Below, one piece after another: positions 1 to 6,027 of a stretch of DNA of 25,013 nt. Position 1 is the first letter of the stretch; every line of letters starts with the position of its first letter. The notes beneath the pieces were generated by a model. It did no database searches, was not told where the DNA came from, and worked only from the letters and a program-made list of their open reading frames with translations. This DNA comes from Mariniphaga sp964624645 (GTDB lineage Bacteria; Bacteroidota; Bacteroidia; Bacteroidales; Prolixibacteraceae), in the NCBI GenBank assembly GCA_964624645.1, contig CAZVAD010000025.1:1-25013 (forward strand), written 5' to 3'. The position numbers were made by a program, and so were the translations under genes.

Positions 1-93
1 AAACCGGAATGCCTCTTTTCCCATAGTCCCGGTTCCTTCTTCCCCGGGAAGGGAAGTGATGTGGAGCAGCAGGCCGCTGTTTCGTTCAGCCAT
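1..93 (-). CDS. malQ: 4-alpha-glucanotransferase (amylomaltase), N-terminal fragment
   Basis: Reading leftward from an ATG at 93-91, 31 codons run without a stop to the window edge. After the start they give ERNSGLLLHITSLPGEEGTG and, a few residues on, GKEAFRF. This matches the conserved N-terminus of GH77 4-alpha-glucanotransferases (SG-LLH-TSLP, then GIG-LG-EAY-F), the enzymes that transfer alpha-1,4-glucan segments during maltodextrin and glycogen metabolism in the cytoplasm. Only the first substrate-barrel strand is visible; the catalytic residues lie outside the window. The start overlaps the last 8 bases of the oxidoreductase gene upstream, which suggests translational coupling within one transcript. 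The assignment rests on one short but distinctive motif. Confidence 0.75.
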   Translation of the reverse strand, partial: MAERNSGLLLHITSLPGEEGTGTMGKEAFRF

Positions 94-1183
94 TCCGGAA
101 GTTTTTTCTGAAGTTAGCGAGATGGTCGGCTGTTTCGCGGACAATACGCTGCACCGCAAGTCCGTGTTTCAGGTCGGGAGCAAAGGCCTGTTCGTCGTCG
201 CCGGTAAGAAAAAAATAATGCGCATGCACCATCGAGCGCAGCCAGCCCGGCGGTACGTGCCCCGACGGAAAACTGGTAACCGGTTTGTAATTGCTTCCAA
301 CCATCTGCTTCACCCACTGCCCGGAGCCTTCAAGATAATATTCGAAGAATTCAGAGTTTTTTGAAGAATAGCGCAACGCACCGTTTTCGGCATAAAGCTC
401 CAGATGTACCAAATCTCCGGTTCCCGAGCTGATCCGGCTTGCCGAAAGGTTGCCGACTGCACCGGTTTCAGGGTCAAAAAGGGAAAGCGAGCTGAAAAGG
501 TCGGAACCTGCCGGAACATCAGGGAAACTTCCCGCCTGCAAAGCGCCGGTAATTTGCAGATTCTCACCCAGAAATGCCATCAACAAGCTGATCCCGTGCG
601 AGCCTAAGTCTGCCATGGCGCCCCCGTCGGGAGCCGGCGTAAGCCGGGTAACCCGTTTTTCGCGATAGGAAGATTGCAGGTAATCGCCGTGGTAATATTT
701 CAAATCGAAATGAACCGGAGCTCCAAGCTTTCCCGATTTCCAAAACTGCAGCGCCTCACGTACCGATGATGTTTGCAGGTACTGAAATCCCACCTGAATT
801 TTCACATCTTTGCCCATCGCCTCCGACAGCTTTTTCATCTCCTCTTCTTCCCGGACAGAAGCGCAAACCGGCTTTTCAAGATAAATGAATTTAACACCGG
901 GCATTTTCAGCGCCAGTTTCAGGTGTTCAAAATGCACACTGTTTGGCCCAAGAATAAAAACAGCCTCCACTTTTTCATTTTGCGAAAATTCCTCTACGGT
1001 TTGTGCTGAAGAGAAACCAAATTTTTCAGCAAAATTTTCGCGGCTCTCTTTGCGTGCCGAAGCCACTGATTCAAAAACAAGTTCAGGAACTTCGTTGTAA
1101 TAAAACTTTAACGATTGAAGCGCATAGGCATGAGCACGCGCAATTCCGCCGGCGCCTAAAAATCCGATATGTATTTTTTGCAT
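86..1183 (-). CDS. Gfo/Idh/MocA family oxidoreductase
   Basis: This is a 365-residue NAD(P)-dependent dehydrogenase of the Gfo/Idh/MocA family, cytoplasmic and probably acting on a sugar or sugar derivative; the substrate cannot be read from the sequence. The Rossmann fold opens with GAGGIA at about residues 10-15. The family EKP motif lies at 103-105 (EKPVCAS), and DLGSH at 192-196 is where these enzymes usually carry a catalytic histidine. The usual lysine of the second catalytic stretch is less clear. I chose ATG 1183 (MQKIHIGFLGAGG) because the Rossmann strand begins at once and because the upstream in-frame TTG at 1198 lies too close to the -7 element at 1207-1214. The stop overlaps the start of the putative malQ by 8 bases, so the two are likely co-transcribed. 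No signal peptide or Tat motif is present, unlike secreted glycosidase-type relatives. Confidence 0.88.
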   Translation of the reverse strand: MQKIHIGFLGAGGIARAHAYALQSLKFYYNEVPELVFESVASARKESRENFAEKFGFSSAQTVEEFSQNEKVEAVFILGPNSVHFEHLKLALKMPGVKFIYLEKPVCASVREEEEMKKLSEAMGKDVKIQVGFQYLQTSSVREALQFWKSGKLGAPVHFDLKYYHGDYLQSSYREKRVTRLTPAPDGGAMADLGSHGISLLMAFLGENLQITGALQAGSFPDVPAGSDLFSSLSLFDPETGAVGNLSASRISSGTGDLVHLELYAENGALRYSSKNSEFFEYYLEGSGQWVKQMVGSNYKPVTSFPSGHVPPGWLRSMVHAHYFFLTGDDEQAFAPDLKHGLAVQRIVRETADHLANFRKNFRNG

Positions 1184-1206
1184 AATACTGTTTTTCAAAA
1201 TTTGCT

Positions 1207-1237
1207 CAAAAATAGCGAAATAGAAAGAACGAACAAT
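1207..1237 (-). promoter_or_regulatory. Bacteroidota-type promoter for the oxidoreductase gene
   Basis: On the minus strand TATTTTTG (1214-1207) matches the -7 consensus TAnnTTTG exactly. ATTG (1237-1234), three of four matches to the -33 TTTG, stands 19 bases upstream, which is the usual spacing. The start codon at 1183 follows about 23 bases after the -7 element. Confidence 0.6.
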
Positions 1238-1306
1238 TTATTCCCAGAAGGACATATTGAAAAAAACGAACTCAAACGAGACAATAAAAAATTGTAACCA
1301 ATTCAC

Positions 1307-1314
1307 TATCTTTG
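1307..1314 (+). promoter_or_regulatory. -7 element of the antitoxin gene
   Basis: TATCTTTG is an exact TAnnTTTG match and ends 14 bases before the ATG at 1329, leaving a very short leader. No convincing -33 TTTG is present at 19-21 bases. Its position inside the longer open frame from TTG 1257 argues that translation starts at 1329. Confidence 0.5.
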
Positions 1315-1328
1315 AAAAAAAAATTGAG

Positions 1329-1595
1329 ATGAAAAATATTACCATACCCATTGAAATTCCCTCTGATTTATTAATTATGCTCAATGAATCAGAACAAGAA
1401 ATTAAATCTCACTTTCAGGCAACCATTGCCATGACGTTATTTAAAGATGGTAAATTAACAATTGGCAAAGCAACTCAGCTTTCCGGATTATCCCGGTTTG
1501 AATTTGAAAAACTATTGACAAAAAATAAAATTCCTGTGTCGGAAACAACATTAAAACAGATATTTGACGACGCTGAAAAGCTGCAAAATTTATAG
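1329..1595 (+). CDS. UPF0175-type antitoxin
   Basis: An 88-residue protein resembling the UPF0175 family of small helical DNA-binding antitoxins. It starts MKNITIPIEIPSDLL, a short beta-strand followed by a helix typical of the family. The second half, about residues 38-72, reads as a helix-turn-helix-like segment (GKLTIGKATQLSGLSRFEFE then NKIPV). Family members pair with DUF3368/PIN-domain toxins, and a broken gene of that type starts two bases after this stop. ATG 1329 is preferred over an in-frame TTG at 1257 because of family alignment and the promoter element at 1307-1314. The gene is visibly richer in A and T than the flanking genes, consistent with acquisition by transfer. It appears complete, so it may still repress or survive as an orphan. 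Confidence 0.75.
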   Translation: MKNITIPIEIPSDLLIMLNESEQEIKSHFQATIAMTLFKDGKLTIGKATQLSGLSRFEFEKLLTKNKIPVSETTLKQIFDDAEKLQNL

Positions 1596-1597
1596 CA

Positions 1598-1756
1598 ATG
1601 AAAGTTGTAGTTACGGATACCGGTGCGTTAATTTCATTGGGCATTGCCGGAAAAATTGAAATAATTGAACAGATTTTCAACGAATTTTATATTCCAAATG
1701 CTGTTTGGAAGGAACTTGAAAACTATGAAAATCCTGCATTTCCAAAAACCTACTGA
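1598..1756 (+). pseudogene. truncated DUF3368/PIN-like toxin
   Basis: The frame begins two bases after the antitoxin stop and encodes 52 residues starting MKVVVTDTGALISLGIAGK, then FYIPNAVWKELENYENPAF, before a TGA. This is the N-terminus of the DUF3368 branch of PIN-domain ribonucleases, with the first acidic residue D7 in TDTGAL and the acidic WKELE segment. The family is normally about 150 residues, so the C-terminal acidic residues that complete the metal site are missing. Just before the stop is a run of five A (1744-1748). Adding one base there would extend the frame by NLLNKILVKTGEEPID to a second stop at 1795-1797, so the break looks like a homopolymer frameshift followed by loss of the rest. 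It is very probably inactive as a nuclease, unless the frameshift is a sequencing error and more damage lies beyond. Confidence 0.72.
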
Positions 1757-1907
1757 ATAAAATTCTTGTAAAGACGGGTGAAGAACCGATTGACTGAAAG
1801 TAAATCCAACCAAAATTTCGTTTCACCGAAACAATCGGCGCTTTCAGCCAGATGGTAAACTCGTCGATGCTGTTTTGTGCTTCTCCGCGGGTTAGACAGA
1901 TTTTTAT

Positions 1908-3989
1908 TTATTCTTTCAGCCACTTATCCAGCCAGTTGAAGAACACCCGCTGCCACAAAATTCCGTTCTGGGCCTGCAGAACCCAATGGTTTTCTTCGGG
2001 AAAATAGAGAAACTGCGCCGGAATACCGCGAAGCCGGGCAGAATTGAATGCCGCCATTCCCTGGTCGGGCGGAACACGAAAATCTTTTTCGCCGTGAATA
2101 ACCAGAATCGGCGTATCCCAATTCTGCACGAATTTGTGTGGTGAAAACGTGTAGGAACGTTGCGCCGCTGCATTGTCCTTATCCCACCACGGGCCGCCAA
2201 TGTCCCAGTTTGCAAACCACATCTCTTCGGTGGTGGCATACTGGTGCTCAAAGTTGAACATCCCGTCGTGCGAAATGAAAGCCTTAAACCGCCCTTCATG
2301 GTTTCCTGCCAGAAAATAGACCGAAAATCCGCCGTAACTGGCGCCAACCGCTCCCAGCCGGGTTTCGTCAACATAAGGCTCTTTGGCCACTTCATCAATG
2401 GCAGTCAGATAATCTTTGATGTTCTGTCCGCCATAATCCTTCGAAATCTGCTCGTTCCATTCCTGGCCAAATCCGGGCAAACCGCGGCGATTGGGCGCCA
2501 CTATGATATACCCGTTGGCGGCCATCATCTGAAAATTCCAGCGGTAGGACCAGAACTGGCTTACAGTGCCCTGTGGCCCGCCCTGGCAATAGAGCAAAGC
2601 AGGGTATTTTTTTGCCGGGTCAAAATGCGGAGGATAAATCACCCAGGTGTGCATCTGTTTTCCGTCCGTGGTTTCCAGCCAGCGCTCTTCCACTTTCCCC
2701 AGGGTGAGCTGTCCAAGAATGTCTTTGTTTACTGCTGTCAGTGGCCGGTCGTTTCCGGTTTCGAGATCAACCAGATAAAGCTCCGCCGGCTGCGACATGG
2801 ACACTTTCTGAGCCACCAGCCCGGCGCCGGCAGGTTCTGCCGAAAGGTAATTATGCACTCCGTCTGTGATGCGCGAAATGACACCGTCCGAAATATTCAG
2901 CCGGTAAATCTCATCGGTGGCATGAATATCACTGATAAAGTAAACGGCATCGCTTCCCGGACTCCAGCTCAGCCCGTGAGCATCCTGATCAAAATTTGCG
3001 GTATAGTCTCTTTTTTCTCCGGTTTCAAGATTGGCCACAAACAACCGGTTTTTATCCGATTCGTAACCGTCACGTTCCATGCTTTCCCAGGCAATATATT
3101 TTCCATCAGGGGAAAACACCGGATTCTGGTCGTAGCCCACCATTCCTTCCGTGAAGTTTGTGGTCTCTCCGGTGGCAAGGTCGTAAAAATAGATATCGGA
3201 ATTGGTGGAAAGGGAGTACGCTTTCCCGGTTTTCTTTTTACAGGTGTAGGCAAGAATCTTCCCGTCGGGACTCCAGGCAACCTGCTCCGTTCCGCCAAAT
3301 GGCTTCATCGGCGAATCAAAACGCTCACCCGCCATTATATCTGTGCCACTCTCAATTTTTCCGGCGGAATAACCGGCAATGAAAATATGGTTATACGTGT
3401 AATCATGCCACTCATCCCAGTGCCTGTACATGATATCGTTTTCCAGCCGTGCATTTGCCTTTGGCAAATCGGGAAACAAATCGTGGACATTCTGATCCAG
3501 TTTCACGCTTTTGATATAAAAAATTTTAGAAAAATCCGGCGAATAATCAAATCCTGAGATTCCTCCCTCAATATCTGAAATCTGCGTTGCCCCGGAACCG
3601 TCGGGATTCATTTCCCACAATTGCACACTTCCGGAAACCGGCGACAGATAACCGATTTTTTTACCGTCGGGCCGCCAGACGGCATTGAATTCATTAACTG
3701 CTGAATTTGTCAGGTTTTTCGGTTCGCCACCTGAAACAGAAACAGAATAAATGTCACGATATGGCTTGTTTCCTTCAATATCAAAATAAGTAACCGTGTA
3801 TAGAATATTTTGTCCGTCGGGTGAAACCCGGGACTCACCTAAACGACCAAATGACCAGAGTACTTCCGGTGTCATAAGGTCAGAAGCAAGAACCGGTTTT
3901 TCAGGAATATAGCCTTTCTGAACGGATTCCGTTTTGGTTGTGCAAGCGAACAAAACAGTGATTAAAGCAACAGACAAATATTTTTTCAT
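1908..3989 (-). CDS. S9 family prolyl oligopeptidase, lipoprotein
   Basis: A 693-residue serine peptidase of the S9 (prolyl oligopeptidase/DPP/acylaminoacyl-peptidase) family, which cleaves short peptides. The N-terminus is a lipoprotein signal with a lipobox ending LFAC, Cys16 being the lipidated residue, so it is exported and membrane-anchored, probably facing the periplasm. Residues 40-430 form a beta-propeller with PD40-like blades: SPDG near 56, RPDG near 106, SPDF near 150, SPDG near 240 and 293, and SPGS near 343. Residues 440-693 are an alpha/beta hydrolase with Ser551 in GASYGG, Asp636 in GEKDFRVPP and His668 in EENHW, so the catalytic triad is complete. It stands alone and diverges from tpx. 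The role is probably peptide scavenging; the exact specificity is not visible. Confidence 0.93.
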   Translation of the reverse strand: MKKYLSVALITVLFACTTKTESVQKGYIPEKPVLASDLMTPEVLWSFGRLGESRVSPDGQNILYTVTYFDIEGNKPYRDIYSVSVSGGEPKNLTNSAVNEFNAVWRPDGKKIGYLSPVSGSVQLWEMNPDGSGATQISDIEGGISGFDYSPDFSKIFYIKSVKLDQNVHDLFPDLPKANARLENDIMYRHWDEWHDYTYNHIFIAGYSAGKIESGTDIMAGERFDSPMKPFGGTEQVAWSPDGKILAYTCKKKTGKAYSLSTNSDIYFYDLATGETTNFTEGMVGYDQNPVFSPDGKYIAWESMERDGYESDKNRLFVANLETGEKRDYTANFDQDAHGLSWSPGSDAVYFISDIHATDEIYRLNISDGVISRITDGVHNYLSAEPAGAGLVAQKVSMSQPAELYLVDLETGNDRPLTAVNKDILGQLTLGKVEERWLETTDGKQMHTWVIYPPHFDPAKKYPALLYCQGGPQGTVSQFWSYRWNFQMMAANGYIIVAPNRRGLPGFGQEWNEQISKDYGGQNIKDYLTAIDEVAKEPYVDETRLGAVGASYGGFSVYFLAGNHEGRFKAFISHDGMFNFEHQYATTEEMWFANWDIGGPWWDKDNAAAQRSYTFSPHKFVQNWDTPILVIHGEKDFRVPPDQGMAAFNSARLRGIPAQFLYFPEENHWVLQAQNGILWQRVFFNWLDKWLKE

Positions 3990-4011
3990 CGTTTTAAAAT
4001 TTAAAGGATGT

Positions 4012-4044
4012 GCTAAAAATAGCAGCTTTTAGCTGAATTTTAAA
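4012..4044 (-). promoter_or_regulatory. weak promoter and inverted repeat upstream of the S9 peptidase
   Basis: On the minus strand TATTTTTA (4021-4014) matches the -7 consensus except for its last base, and TTTA (4044-4041) lies 19 bases upstream. The start codon at 3989 follows at a plausible distance. The same DNA holds an inverted repeat, GCTAAAA (4012-4018) with TTTTAGC (4027-4033), and an overlapping CAGCT/AGCTG pair (4023-4027 and 4031-4035), which could be an operator. The assignment is weak. Confidence 0.3.
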
Positions 4045-4139
4045 AGAATAAAATAAAACAAACCAATTTTTTAAAAATTCTGCAACTTTCACTCTTTTTG
4101 TGTGTTAAAAAGAGTATTAATACATTAAAAAATAAAAAC

Positions 4140-4643
4140 ATGGCACAAATAACATTACATGGAAACCCTGTGAATACAGTGGGTGAGCTTCCGAAAACAG
4201 GCGAAAAGGCAAAAGATTTCACACTGGTAAAAGGAGATTTGTCACGGGTCAGTTTAAATGACTACAAAGGCAAAAAACTCGTTTTAAATATTTTTCCCAG
4301 TCTGGACACAAGCACCTGTGCCGCTTCGGTACGGTATTTCAATCAGGCAGCAGCAAGCCTTAAAGACACCACGGTTCTGTGTATTTCACGTGATCTGCCT
4401 TTTGCTCAGGAGCGCTTTTGCGGGGCTGAAGGTATCAAAAACGTTGTAACGCTTTCCGATTTTGTCAGCGGTGAATTCGGCAAAAACTACGGACTGGAAA
4501 TGGCCGACGGGCCGCTTGCAGGGCTACATTCACGTGTAGTGATAATTCTTGACGAAAAAGGGACAGTCGTTTATACCCAACAGGTTCCTGAAATTGTGGA
4601 TGAACCCGACTACGAAAAAGTTTTGAATGCACTGAAACAATAA
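4140..4643 (+). CDS. tpx: thiol peroxidase (atypical 2-Cys peroxiredoxin)
   Basis: A 167-residue peroxiredoxin of the Tpx subfamily, nearly the same length as the E. coli enzyme (168). It reduces hydrogen peroxide and organic hydroperoxides using thioredoxin. The peroxidatic cysteine is Cys60 in the motif DTSTC and the resolving cysteine is Cys94 in ERFCGAEG, the spacing characteristic of this atypical 2-Cys family. The start at 4140 (MAQITLHGNPV) matches known Tpx N-termini; an earlier in-frame ATG at 4098 would add 14 residues unlike the family. The product is expected in the cytoplasm. A possible -7-like element (TCTTTTTG at 4093-4100) lies about 40 bases upstream but is imperfect. A strong terminator follows at 4723-4755, so the gene is probably monocistronic. 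Confidence 0.95.
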   Translation: MAQITLHGNPVNTVGELPKTGEKAKDFTLVKGDLSRVSLNDYKGKKLVLNIFPSLDTSTCAASVRYFNQAAASLKDTTVLCISRDLPFAQERFCGAEGIKNVVTLSDFVSGEFGKNYGLEMADGPLAGLHSRVVIILDEKGTVVYTQQVPEIVDEPDYEKVLNALKQ

Positions 4644-4722
4644 AATCGAAAGAGTTGGATTAGTCCCCGTGTTGTATTTTGCCGGAAACCGGCAGGACGA
4701 ATCTGAAAAGCAGGGTTTTATG

Positions 4723-4755
4723 AAAAGAGGAGCGAATATTTCGCCCCTCTTTTTT
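4723..4755 (+). terminator. Rho-independent terminator after tpx
   Basis: AAAAGAGG-A-GCGAA (4723-4736) pairs with TTCGC-C-CCTCTTTT (4740-4753): 13 pairs, one A/C mismatch and a three-base loop, followed by T. The arms begin with A-runs, so it could also stop transcription coming from the right. A smaller perfect hairpin, GCCGG-AAA-CCGGC, precedes it at 4681-4693 without a U-run. Confidence 0.85.
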
Positions 4756-4992
4756 GAAGGCAATACCGAATTGATGGCTAATACGAGATTTAATCCTTGC
4801 CTTCATACACACAAAACGGCAGGAGTTTTTATTTATTACATTGTTTGGAAAACAAATCCGGCATCTCAAAAAGCAACCTTTTTCAATTTTTAAATATTAT
4901 GAACAATATTTCAGTATAGCTGAAAACAATCCGGATTGAACCCTGTTTCCATCAGATAAATATTGAAAAATTGTTTTTCAAAAAAGTTAAGT
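4756..4992. other. gene-free stretch with inverted repeats
   Basis: Nothing here reads as protein on either strand. The stretch is AT-rich and contains TTGTTT/AAACAA (4841-4855), AAATATT/AATATTT (4892-4898 and 4905-4911) and TTTCAG/CTGAAA (4909-4914 and 4920-4925). The last two share bases 4909-4911, so only one can form at a time. They lie upstream of the promoter at 4970-5000 and could be regulator binding sites, though chance is likely in such AT-rich DNA. Confidence 0.3.
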
Positions 4993-5000
4993 TATCTTTA
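4970..5000 (+). promoter_or_regulatory. Bacteroidota-type promoter for the DUF937-like gene
   Basis: TATCTTTA (4993-5000) differs from TAnnTTTG only at the last base, and ATTG (4970-4973) lies 19 bases upstream in the -33 position. The ATG at 5020 follows 19 bases after the -7 element. Confidence 0.5.
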
Positions 5001-5019
5001 AACTCAAAATTCAGAAATT

Positions 5020-5463
5020 ATGATTAATGATCTTTTAAACAACTTAAAAAGTGACCTTCCCGGTCAACTGGCCTCACAATTCGGCCTTGAAAAAAATAAA
5101 GTAGGAGTTACTTCCGATGTACTGGCCAACACTTTCAAAGATGGATTGGCAAAAAAAGCAGGACAGGGTCAGTTTGATGACATTCTGGGGCTTTTAGGAA
5201 AAGGAGGGGCAACCGGAGGATTTGCCAACAGCCTGATCAGTGATGCAATAGCCAACATGGTAAGCAAAGCAGGACTGCCCAAAGCGATGGCGACAAAAAT
5301 TGCAAATTTTGCCATGCCCTTCATTATTAGCAAATTTGGTGGATTCGCCAATGCAAAAGGAAAAAACAACCAGCAAGGAATGCAGGATTTATTGGGCGAC
5401 TTACTGAAAGGCTCGCTAAAAGATCAGCTATTGGGTGGATTAGGGAAAAAATTTGGCTTATAA
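5020..5463 (+). CDS. small DUF937-like protein of unknown function
   Basis: A 147-residue protein I do not recognise with certainty. It has no signal peptide and no clear membrane segment. It is rich in Gly, Leu, Lys and Phe, and has several short amphipathic helices separated by glycine-rich turns (GLLGKGGATGG at about 57-67, and GGLGKKFGL at the C-terminus). Residues 70-120 carry a repeated SLISDAIANM / ATKIANFAMPFIISKF pattern typical of DUF937/YidB-like proteins, the best guess for its family. It lies 40 bases upstream of a DUF4332 gene on the same strand, has its own promoter, and a terminator lies after the second gene, so the two probably form a bicistronic unit. Function unknown. Confidence 0.75.
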   Translation: MINDLLNNLKSDLPGQLASQFGLEKNKVGVTSDVLANTFKDGLAKKAGQGQFDDILGLLGKGGATGGFANSLISDAIANMVSKAGLPKAMATKIANFAMPFIISKFGGFANAKGKNNQQGMQDLLGDLLKGSLKDQLLGGLGKKFGL

Positions 5464-5503
5464 GCCTCTATTAATAATTCATTTTTAAAACAATTAAATT
5501 AAT

Positions 5504-5908
5504 ATGGCAAAAATTACTGACATCGAAGGAATCGGGCCTGTTTATGCAGAAAAACTGGGTGTCGCAGATATCAAAACAGTTGAGGGCCTGCTGGAAGCCG
5601 GCGCATCAAGAACCGGCAGAAAAAAGCTGGCTGAGGTAACAGGACTAAGTGAGAAAAAAATCTTAGAATGGGTCAACATGGCAGACCTGTTCCGCATTAA
5701 AGGGGTAGCTTCACAGTTTGCTGAATTACTGAAAGCTTCAGGCGTTGACACAGTTAAGGAACTCAGAAACCGGAATGCAGAGAATCTTTATGCAAAGCTT
5801 GTTGAAGTGCAGGAAGAGAAGAAAATCACCCGCACCGTTCCGGCATTGAGCCAGGTTGCAGACTTCATTGAACAGGCAAAGGCGTTGGAGCCTGTTGTAA
5901 CGTATTAA
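5504..5908 (+). CDS. DUF4332 helix-hairpin-helix protein
   Basis: A 134-residue cytoplasmic protein with two helix-hairpin-helix-like units. The first is near residues 5-25 (DIEGIGPVYAEKLGVADIKT), the second near 64-85 (FRIKGVASQFAELLKASGVD). This is the arrangement of the DUF4332 family, whose members resemble DNA-binding HhH domains of topoisomerases and ligases, although no activity is established. The C-terminus ends with the conserved QAKALEPVVTY. There is no catalytic motif, so a structural or nucleic-acid-binding role is an inference from the fold only. It shares a transcription unit with the preceding DUF937-like gene and is followed after 19 bases by a strong terminator. Confidence 0.85.
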   Translation: MAKITDIEGIGPVYAEKLGVADIKTVEGLLEAGASRTGRKKLAEVTGLSEKKILEWVNMADLFRIKGVASQFAELLKASGVDTVKELRNRNAENLYAKLVEVQEEKKITRTVPALSQVADFIEQAKALEPVVTY

Positions 5909-5927
5909 AAAAGAATTAAAAAAATGA

Positions 5928-5953
5928 GAAGCGCCTGACCGGCGCTTTTTTTT
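5928..5953 (+). terminator. Rho-independent terminator after the DUF4332 gene
   Basis: AAGCGCC (5929-5935) pairs perfectly with GGCGCTT (5941-5947) around the loop TGACC, followed by eight T in a row from 5946. It separates this unit from leuS. Confidence 0.92.
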
Positions 5954-5990
5954 GCTCCATGCCTGAAATCGTCCCCTCAAATCATTTTTT

Positions 5991-5998
5991 TATCTTTG
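5991..5998 (+). promoter_or_regulatory. -7 element of leuS
   Basis: TATCTTTG matches TAnnTTTG exactly and lies 29 bases before the leuS ATG. No clear -33 TTTG is visible at the expected distance. Confidence 0.6.
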
Positions 5999-6027
5999 CG
6001 GCTTGAAAATCAGAATTACCCAATCAG

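Noticed and set aside
1257..1328. Upstream extension of the antitoxin from a TTG at 1257
   Set aside because: The extension spans an exact -7 promoter element at 1307-1314 and does not fit the family N-terminus.
2160..3557. A 465-codon open frame on the plus strand
   Set aside because: It is exactly antisense to the S9 peptidase, which has a full catalytic triad, propeller repeats and a signal peptide. The antisense product has no recognisable motif.
4669..4893. Small plus-strand open frame after tpx
   Set aside because: It runs straight through the strong terminator hairpin at 4723-4755, and the translation has no conserved look.
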